Part shown: positions 1 to 4,678 of the stretch, piece by piece | How positions within the stretch are numbered: position 1 is the first letter of the stretch | How the letters are laid out: every line of letters begins with the position of its first letter | Origin: Terriglobia bacterium | GTDB lineage: Bacteria > Acidobacteriota > Terriglobia > UBA7540 | Direction: 5' to 3' | Length of the DNA: 5,814 nt | NCBI GenBank assembly: GCA_030040295.1 | Contig: JASHTZ010000100.1 | Coordinates: forward strand, 1 to 5,814 | The notes under the pieces: model-generated | Database searches by the model: none | Told to the model about the DNA's origin: nothing | Seen by the model: the letters and a program-made list of their open reading frames with translations, nothing else | Position numbers and translations under genes: made by a program

Positions 1-21
1 ACACTAGAACCAAACAAATTC

Positions 22-2934
22 ATGCAGTCGCCGGGAAACATCACGAAACGGTTGGTGGCGGTCATGGCGGCGCTCCTGGTGTGCGCCGCGGGTGCGTTCG
101 GCCAGGATGCCCCTTTGCCCTCCCTGGTGGAAGTCTACTGGCAATCCTCGAGAAGCATCTCAGCGCCCAACCTGACCAACCCGATTGTTCTTGACACGGA
201 CATTCTGCGCGCCGAGGCGAGCAACGATACGCTGACTTTTTACGGGTTGGAGCGCGGCGAAACCATCGTGGTGGCTTACCTCAAGGACAAGCCCATCAGC
301 ATTCGCGTGCGCGTCATCGCCAAGCCGGTGAAGGAGGTTTCGCCCTCCATGCGGCAGCGCCAGGATGAAATGGGGCAGGGCTCCGTGAGCTCAAATGTCC
401 TGACCTCCACCAACAATGGAAGCACCGCGGTGGGATTGCTGGACAACGTCTCCTGGTCGCAAATGGCGGGCCTGCACGGGCGGCTGGATTTTGCCAGCCA
501 GATGGAGGAAGACGCCTATTTGGGGGGCCACGACTTCAACCTGCGCACTGCCACCCTGATGTATACGGACCCCACCAAGGTGGTGCAGGCCGGAGACTTC
601 AGCACCAATCTCATCGGCAGCGGGTCGCAGGGTTTTGTGAACTCCTACTCCTTCATCGATTCCACAATTCTGCGCGGAGGGAGCTTCAGCCTGAAGCGCG
701 GCGAAAATGAATACGATGTCTACGCCGGCACCACCGTGCCGTTCTTTTATCTCACCCTGGGTGCTACGCGCGATGTGGCTGCTTTCTCATTCCGCCGGCA
801 GCAGACCAAAAAGCTCAGCTTGTTCACCACCTCGACCTTCATCGACGCACCGGTCAATATTTTTGGGCTGGGCTCAGGGCGTCGCGATAATTACATGCAG
901 ACCGCCGGATTTTCCTTTACCCCCAATCGCCGCTGGACCTTCCGGGGAGCGGGGGGAGCAAGCAATCATGGCGGGATGGTGCGGGGCGAAATGTCGTACC
1001 AGAGTAGTTCCACGACGGTTTACGCAGCGGGAATCATGTCGTCGCAGTTGTTTCCCATCAACCAGTTGGGATCGCTCGTGACCAGCACCAATTCCGCCCA
1101 GGCGGGCTGGCTTTTTCGGAACAAGCCGTGGCTGACGGAGTCCGTGAACTATCAGCACATCGTGACGCAAAGCATTCCGGGAATCACCACCGCCGGGGGT
1201 TCGGATTACCTCAGTCCCAGCGTCTGGGTAAAACTGGGGAGCAAGCAGGACGTGGACGTGGAATACGATTACAGTCACAACGTGGGGGGATTCGCCACCG
1301 ACGCGACCACCGGCAACCGCGTGGACGCCTTTTGGCATTACCAGGTTTTTCCGAAAATCTCCAACACGGCGCAACTCACCGTGGGATCCTTCCAGGACCC
1401 GCTGCAAATCGATTCGGAGGACCAGTTCACTTTTCGCGATTCGGTCTACTTCCCGGTGAAGTGGGGCTCACTCTCGGTGGGATTTGAGCAGAACAAAACC
1501 AATCCCTCGCTGGTAGAGAAGCTCGAATCGGAGTTGAGTCTTTTAAGTCCGGCCCTGCAATCCCTTTTTCTGGCCGATCCTGTCGCCTTTGTGAATTCCT
1601 CCGAGCTTCCCCCGGAAGTCCGCGCGCTGCTGAACGCCCAAGTGCCCATCGGAACCTCAATTTCCGTTGCGGGCCAGTTCCACATGTGGCATGGACTGGA
1701 GTTTTCACCCAGCGCCTCCTTGATCCGGAACACCGACGGAAGCTTGCAGCAGTCCTGGACGCCGTACTTTAATTACGGCCTGCGCTATCAGTTGACGCCC
1801 ACCCTGCAGTTGACCTCTTCGCTCAGCAACCTCTGGGTGCTGGCGAATTCCCAGGGTTCGGTGGAACACTCCATGGTGTTCTCGGTGGGCATCACCAAAA
1901 ATTTCCGCGCCGCGCCCAGCTATTTCCGCTCCACGCTCCATCACGGTTGCACCATCGAGGGCCGGGTGTTCCGCGATAAAAACGTGAACGGAGTCTTGAA
2001 TCCCGGTGAGCGCGGCTTTGACGGCATTCATCTGGAATTGGAAAACGGCGAATCGGCGGTAACGGATGAGCTGGGCCGCTATAAATTCGAAAATGTGAGC
2101 GTGGGCCAGCACCACATCTCGCTCAGCCTCGCGCAGTTCCCCTATCCCGTGCGCATGACCACTCCCAGCGACGCGGATGTGGACCTGATCCGCTCCCGAA
2201 TGGCGGTGGTGAATTTTGGGGTGGTGGATTTCTCCCGGCTGGTGGGGTCGGTGTTCAACGATTTGCGCCTGGAAGGAAAGCGCGCGCCGGATTCCGAAGG
2301 CATGCCGGAAATCCGGCTGGTGCTGGATGACGGCCGCCAGAAGCGCACGATCGTGACGGAAAATGGTGACTTCGAATTGGTGGACGTGCCGCCGGGCAAC
2401 TACACTCTTAGCGTGGACCCCGCGACGGTGCCCGCCAACTACGTCCTGTCGAATGAATCATTCCCTGTTCACATCACCCCCGTTTCCACGTTGGTTCAGA
2501 ATGTCCCCGTGCGCGCCCTGCGCTCAATTGCCGGCCGGGTTTACCTCAAGACGCCCAAGGACAATTCCGCTGCCCAGACTCCCGGCGCCGTCGCGCCCCA
2601 AGCCAATGGACCATGGCCTGGAAGCGATTACGCGCTGGTGCCCATGCCGGGAATTCACCTTCGCGCCGGCAAAAGCACGGCCGTCTCCGATGAGCAGGGC
2701 AACTTCCTGCTGCGCGACCTGCCCGCCGGCGACTTGACCATCGAGGTGGTCCCGGTAAGAACCATGCCCGACGGAATGCAAGCCCCCAGTGGAAAGGTTC
2801 ACCTGCCCGCGGAGCCGATCCAGGTGCAGGGCGCCACCATCGTTATTGGCAATCCCGATCTGGTTCCTTACCTCGTGGGAAAAACCGCGCAGGAAGTGCG
2901 CGACGATGCTGTAGCGCAGATTAGCAAGAAATAA
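22..2934 (+). CDS. Large exported outer-membrane beta-barrel protein with pilus-assembly-like N-terminal domain and three SdrD_B/Cna_B-like C-terminal units
   Basis: A 970-residue protein. Residues 1-27 form a signal peptide: basic n-region ending KR at 9-10, hydrophobic stretch 11-24, likely cleavage after AFG (25-27). Residues ~38-102 have the pattern of the small pilus-formation/secretin-associated N-terminal domain (CpaC-type): polar strand, 'VLDTDILRAEA', 'YGLERGETIVVAYL', then a strand ending 'IRVRVIA'. Residues ~140-636 are alternating polar/hydrophobic strands with aromatic girdles, including 'VQAGDFST' and 'LRGGSFSLKRGENEY', as in usher-like or other outer-membrane barrels. Three Ig-like units follow at ~645-733, 740-831 and 835-941, each with a '[DE]xxGxFxxxxxxxG' core (DELGRYKFENVSVG, TENGDFELVDVPPG, DEQGNFLLRDLPAG). 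Unit 1 carries an EF-hand-like calcium loop, D652-x-N654-x-N656-G657 to E663, typical of SdrD_B. Function is inferred: surface-exposed anchor, adhesin or usher-like assembly platform. No clear Shine-Dalgarno precedes the ATG and the frame is open to the window edge, so the start could lie upstream; the signal peptide favours this ATG. Confidence 0.85.
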   Translation: MQSPGNITKRLVAVMAALLVCAAGAFGQDAPLPSLVEVYWQSSRSISAPNLTNPIVLDTDILRAEASNDTLTFYGLERGETIVVAYLKDKPISIRVRVIAKPVKEVSPSMRQRQDEMGQGSVSSNVLTSTNNGSTAVGLLDNVSWSQMAGLHGRLDFASQMEEDAYLGGHDFNLRTATLMYTDPTKVVQAGDFSTNLIGSGSQGFVNSYSFIDSTILRGGSFSLKRGENEYDVYAGTTVPFFYLTLGATRDVAAFSFRRQQTKKLSLFTTSTFIDAPVNIFGLGSGRRDNYMQTAGFSFTPNRRWTFRGAGGASNHGGMVRGEMSYQSSSTTVYAAGIMSSQLFPINQLGSLVTSTNSAQAGWLFRNKPWLTESVNYQHIVTQSIPGITTAGGSDYLSPSVWVKLGSKQDVDVEYDYSHNVGGFATDATTGNRVDAFWHYQVFPKISNTAQLTVGSFQDPLQIDSEDQFTFRDSVYFPVKWGSLSVGFEQNKTNPSLVEKLESELSLLSPALQSLFLADPVAFVNSSELPPEVRALLNAQVPIGTSISVAGQFHMWHGLEFSPSASLIRNTDGSLQQSWTPYFNYGLRYQLTPTLQLTSSLSNLWVLANSQGSVEHSMVFSVGITKNFRAAPSYFRSTLHHGCTIEGRVFRDKNVNGVLNPGERGFDGIHLELENGESAVTDELGRYKFENVSVGQHHISLSLAQFPYPVRMTTPSDADVDLIRSRMAVVNFGVVDFSRLVGSVFNDLRLEGKRAPDSEGMPEIRLVLDDGRQKRTIVTENGDFELVDVPPGNYTLSVDPATVPANYVLSNESFPVHITPVSTLVQNVPVRALRSIAGRVYLKTPKDNSAAQTPGAVAPQANGPWPGSDYALVPMPGIHLRAGKSTAVSDEQGNFLLRDLPAGDLTIEVVPVRTMPDGMQAPSGKVHLPAEPIQVQGATIVIGNPDLVPYLVGKTAQEVRDDAVAQISKK

Positions 2935-2970
2935 TTTTATGGCGTGGGCGTCCCCCCGCTGTGGCACGGG

Positions 2971-3450
2971 TCATTGCGTCACGATGGTGGTCGTCCTGAG
3001 TGCGGCATCACTCCTGCCCGGCAACATCCTCCATTCCACTGTTTCCTCAGATTGAAGGTGATTGGAGGGGAGGTTAATCAGCACGTCGCCGCTGCTGACC
3101 GCAGGTCTGGCATTGGCCACCACACCCATGGGCATGATCGTGGCAGTTATCACCAGCGTGGCCTGGGCGGTATTGCCACGTGCCGCGGCGGTCGTTCCAG
3201 CCGGCATTCGGCCCGGGGTCACGCGTGCCGAGCCTTGCGCAAAGGCTCGATGGGCGGGGAGGAAGCTAAGAACCAGGACCGAAGTTAAAAGGAATTGACT
3301 CGTTCCCAGCCACTTGGGGCGCCGTGCCGGCCGTAAGGGTTGGATCGCCGTCGAAGATGCCCTGCATCCCCCTGGATCGCGCGCGCACTTGACCGGCAAA
3401 CTTACTGATATTGGAGCCGGCAGGCCGGTATGATCCAAGGCACGCATCAT
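2971..3450 (-). CDS. Small secreted protein of unknown function, convergent with the barrel-protein gene
   Basis: A 159-residue ORF whose start is supported by an AAGGA ribosome-binding site 7 nt before the second of two adjacent ATG codons (4 nt before the first). A hydrophobic segment at residues ~53-64, preceded by basic RRPK and followed by AFA|Q (69-72), is a good signal peptide. It sits behind an unusually long n-region of about 50 residues containing two cysteines (22, 29). The mature part (72-159, 88 residues) has a low-complexity Ala/Thr/Gly start, then a strand motif 'ATLVITATIMPMGVV' at 97-111 and a polar C-terminus ending TTTIVTQ. The family is not recognised. The strand-rich Thr/Val motif recalls small subunit-like secreted proteins that accompany surface-structure genes, but this is a loose resemblance. 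It ends 36 bp from the stop of the barrel-protein gene, tail to tail. No in-frame ATG, GTG or TTG lies between residues 19 and 50, so either the long leader is real or a frameshift separates the true start from the signal peptide. Confidence 0.6.
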   Translation of the reverse strand: MMRALDHTGLPAPISVSLPVKCARDPGGCRASSTAIQPLRPARRPKWLGTSQFLLTSVLVLSFLPAHRAFAQGSARVTPGRMPAGTTAAARGNTAQATLVITATIMPMGVVANARPAVSSGDVLINLPSNHLQSEETVEWRMLPGRSDAALRTTTIVTQ

Positions 3451-3454
3451 TCTG

Positions 3455-3459
3455 TCCTT
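3455..3459 (-). promoter_or_regulatory. Ribosome-binding site of the minus-strand secreted-protein gene
   Basis: Reads AAGGA on the minus strand, 4 nt before the first ATG (3450) and 7 nt before the second (3447). The 7-nt spacing is optimal, so translation probably starts at the second ATG. This site is the main reason to accept the long N-terminal region of the protein. A TATACA hexamer lies just upstream (3469-3464), but it is too close to the ribosome-binding site to serve as its -10 box with a normal leader. Confidence 0.5.
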
Positions 3460-3556
3460 GTGATGTATATCCGCAGCTCAAGAGATTACTTTAATTTGGC
3501 AGGGCCGGCTTTCAGGGTGGGGATTGGGTCATCCGGAGGCCTGGCTGGCCCTTCGG

Positions 3557-3601
3557 TTCAAAAAAAAATCCTTGACACATAATTTGTGGTAGGATGGGGT
3601 C
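3557..3601 (+). promoter_or_regulatory. Candidate promoter and leader of the Gly/Phe-rich secreted-protein gene
   Basis: A run of nine A (3560-3568) is followed by a perfect TTGACA (3572-3577) and, overlapping it by position, CATAAT (3578-3583), which matches 5 of 6 bases of the sigma-70 -10 box. The two cannot serve one promoter together. If TTGACA is the -35, the segment 17 nt downstream (3595-3600, tggggt) is not a -10 box, and TAGGAT (3590-3595) is only 12 nt away. If CATAAT is the -10, transcription would start near 3590, giving a leader of about 12 nt, with only a weak -35 (TTCAAA, 15-nt spacer). The A-tract may act as an UP-like or bent element. The second reading fits the gene start better. 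Confidence 0.4.
3591..3594 (+). promoter_or_regulatory. Ribosome-binding site of the Gly/Phe-rich secreted-protein gene
   Basis: AGGA lies 7 nt before the ATG at 3602, in a purine-rich leader (aggatgggg). It decides between the ATG at 3602 and the in-frame ATG at 3611, which would be 16 nt away. The first also gives the signal peptide its basic n-region (MRR). Confidence 0.55.
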
Positions 3602-4351
3602 ATGAGAAGGATGCTCGCCAACGCGTTGTTCGTGGCGGGGGTTCTGGCAGTTTTCTGTCCCTTTGCGCTGGCTCGCGGCGCGCATGGTTTTTCAGGGGGA
3701 GCCCGTGGTTTTTCAGGTGGCGCGACGGGATTTTCTCGCGGCTTTTCTTCCATGCCGCGAACGCACTTGATGCCTCAAGCGGTCAGACCGGCGCCTCGTC
3801 CTTCCAGTAGCCGTGCCTATTCCGTGCCGTTCAATTTTCCAAGCGCCACCGGATCGTCATTGATCAATCCCCTCGAATCCTCATGCATCTTGAACTCCGC
3901 TTTTGCGGGTTCCTATTATTGCCGCCAATATTTTTCCGGTCGCGCCGCGTGGGGTTATGAGCCCATCTACCCCTACTGGATGCCCTCCATGGGTTACGAT
4001 ACAGACCAGTCCACCACCCAGGCCGCAGCACCCCAGCAGGACGATGAACTCTCCGCACAGGTCGGCAACCTTGCAGCAGAAGTTGAAATGATGCGTGAGG
4101 ATCAGGCCGCGCGCGACATGCAAGCGGGTCAACCCTCGGCGGAGGCGCAGTCCCCATCCCCCACCACTGTCCTGGTGTATCGCGATGGCCACCAGATGGA
4201 AGTTCATGACTACGCGATCCAGGGCCAAACCCTCTGGGTGTTTTCGAATCAGGCCGCGCAGCGAGTTTCGCTTGCCGCGCTCGATCTCCCCGCCACGGAG
4301 CGTGTGAACGCACAGCGCGGAGTTGAGTTTTCCGCCCCCGACGGCCAGTAG
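3602..4351 (+). CDS. Secreted Gly/Phe-repeat protein with coiled coil and conserved acidobacterial-type C-terminal domain
   Basis: A 249-residue exported protein of unknown function. A signal peptide covers residues 1-24 (MRR, hydrophobic 5-23, cleavage after ALA at 22-24). Residues 29-49 hold three seven-residue repeats: GFSGGAR, GFSGGAT and the degenerate GFSRGFS. A Pro/Ser-rich segment (52-90) and an aromatic segment with two cysteines (C95, C107) and several Tyr/Trp (105-132) follow. Residues ~147-172 (DDELSAQVGNLAAEVEMM and on) are a likely short coiled coil, then a Pro/Ser linker. The C-terminal domain, ~188-246, contains 'TTVLVYRDGHQMEVHDYAI', 'LWVFSN' and 'LDLPATERVNAQRGVEF'. I recognise this pattern (a dipeptide-rich strand, then LDLxAT..xN..RG..F) as recurrent at the ends of secreted acidobacterial proteins, but know no assigned function. 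The gene is divergent from the minus-strand secreted-protein gene, with its own promoter region and ribosome-binding site. A periplasmic or surface structural role is inferred. Confidence 0.85.
   Translation: MRRMLANALFVAGVLAVFCPFALARGAHGFSGGARGFSGGATGFSRGFSSMPRTHLMPQAVRPAPRPSSSRAYSVPFNFPSATGSSLINPLESSCILNSAFAGSYYCRQYFSGRAAWGYEPIYPYWMPSMGYDTDQSTTQAAAPQQDDELSAQVGNLAAEVEMMREDQAARDMQAGQPSAEAQSPSPTTVLVYRDGHQMEVHDYAIQGQTLWVFSNQAAQRVSLAALDLPATERVNAQRGVEFSAPDGQ
3686..3748 (+). repeat. Three tandem 21-bp units encoding GFSGGAx
   Basis: Units at 3686-3706, 3707-3727 and 3728-3748, each in frame. The first two are near-identical at their 5' ends (ggtttttcagg); the third has diverged (GFSRGFS). The retained DNA identity suggests recent duplication, so unit number may vary between strains. 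The reverse strand is open through this stretch and gives a Pro/Glu/Lys repeat, which is a shadow. Confidence 0.75.
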
Positions 4352-4441
4352 TTTCGTCCCCCCCACAGTTGACTTCCCGGAATCACTTATCGCCTTTGGC
4401 AGCGCGGCCGGCCGAGCTTGTGAAAAACCTGCTGAAAAGAG

Positions 4442-4537
4442 AAACATCTCCCGCAAAGACGCCAAGGCGCAAGGCACCGCTAAGCAAACAAAGCAGTACC
4501 GGGTTGCGTGACTTTGCGTCTTGACGTGAGATTGTTT
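4442..4537. repeat. Imperfect inverted-repeat (hairpin) element of the dispersed 'cgcaaagacgc' type
   Basis: The left arm 4447-4470 (tctcccgcaaagacgccaag and on) and the right arm 4508-4531 are inverted copies of each other, matching at 18 of 24 positions. With a one-base bulge the pairing extends outward through aaaca (4442-4446) and tgttt (4533-4537). The loop is about 37 bp. The motif cgcaaagacgc / gcgtctttgcg is, from memory, a common dispersed intergenic palindrome in Acidobacteriota and several other phyla, known for generating spurious 'SRKDAKAQ' peptides when translated, as happens here on the plus strand. The right arm is followed by a T-rich tract (4535-4544, ttattttttc overlapping), so the RNA hairpin could also end transcripts from the upstream gene. 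No transposase is present; a non-autonomous REP/MITE-like origin is inference. Confidence 0.65.
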
Positions 4538-4542
4538 ATTTT
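4514..4542 (+). promoter_or_regulatory. Weak candidate promoter for the exporter transcript
   Basis: TTGCGT (4514-4519) and TATTTT (4537-4542) are separated by 17 bp, matching the sigma-70 boxes at 3 and 4 of 6 positions. The -35 part lies inside the right arm of the inverted repeat. It is the best-spaced pair upstream of the exporter, but the match is modest and could be chance in a T-rich stretch. Confidence 0.2.
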
Positions 4543-4597
4543 TTCACACCTTCTCCCGCCCGTCCGCTGACGGAGACTCCTGAATCCGCAGAGGCCC

Positions 4598-4678
4598 ATG
4601 CCACAGCCGTTCGATGTTAAGATGGGCAGTCACCCTCAGGACATCGTACACGACACCGTGATGAGGCGACGGCTCTGA
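4598..4678 (+). CDS. Possible 26-codon ORF overlapping the exporter start
   Basis: ATG to TGA, encoding a peptide that begins MPQPFDVKMGSHPQ and ends TVMRRRL. The family is not recognised. It has no signal peptide or membrane segment and is charged and basic at its end. GAGG lies only 3 nt before the ATG, which is closer than ideal. Its stop codon TGA (4676-4678) overlaps the inferred CTG start of the exporter (4675-4677) as CTGA, the same geometry as the ATGA/GTGA overlaps of translationally coupled genes. It could be a leader peptide, the remnant of a lost upstream gene, or chance; the frame is open only from 4571. Confidence 0.25.
   Translation: MPQPFDVKMGSHPQDIVHDTVMRRRL
4663..4666 (+). 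promoter_or_regulatory. Ribosome-binding site favouring the CTG start of the exporter
   Basis: GAGG lies 8 nt before CTG at 4675. The alternative in-frame starts, TTG at 4711 and ATG at 4720, have no comparable purine-rich site at a usable distance. Confidence 0.4.

Larger units (their letters stand above)
4352..4674. other. Gene-poor intergenic stretch between the secreted-protein gene and the exporter gene
   Basis: This 323-bp stretch contains no convincing full-length gene. Its first 90 bases show no clear terminator; a C-run (4358-4364) and a 10-bp perfect palindrome cggccggccg (4405-4414) are the only notable marks. The middle holds the inverted-repeat element at 4442-4537, followed by a T-rich tract. 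The last part contains a small TCCG-CTGA-CGGA stem-loop sequence (4564-4575) and a possible 26-codon ORF that runs into the exporter gene. Confidence 0.7.

Noticed and set aside
73..90. Possible lipobox around C21 of the barrel protein (LLVC)
   Set aside because: The residue before the cysteine is Val, not Gly, Ala or Ser, and a normal signal-peptidase I site follows, so a lipoprotein is unlikely.
2942..2959. GC-rich stem (7 bp with one mismatch, 4-nt loop) between the convergent genes as a bidirectional terminator
   Set aside because: There is no T-run on the plus-strand side and only a mixed A/U stretch on the minus-strand side, and the stem is interrupted. Too weak to annotate.
2944..3298. 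Plus-strand frames of 78 and 114 codons over the small secreted-protein gene
   Set aside because: They have no ribosome-binding site or recognisable sequence. The minus-strand frame has a signal peptide and a Shine-Dalgarno sequence and is preferred.
3529..3753. Minus-strand Pro/Glu/Lys repeat peptide (PPEKPRAPPEKPCAP)
   Set aside because: It is the reverse-strand reading of the GFSGGA-coding tandem repeat and runs through the promoter region.
4405..4414. 10-bp perfect palindrome cggccggccg as an operator
   Set aside because: A short GC-only palindrome is expected by chance in this composition, and it lies in a stretch with no promoter signals around it.
4323..4511. 62-codon plus-strand frame containing 'SRKDAKAQ'
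   Set aside because: It starts inside the end of the 249-residue gene in another frame, and its tail is the translation of the dispersed palindromic repeat, a known source of false proteins.
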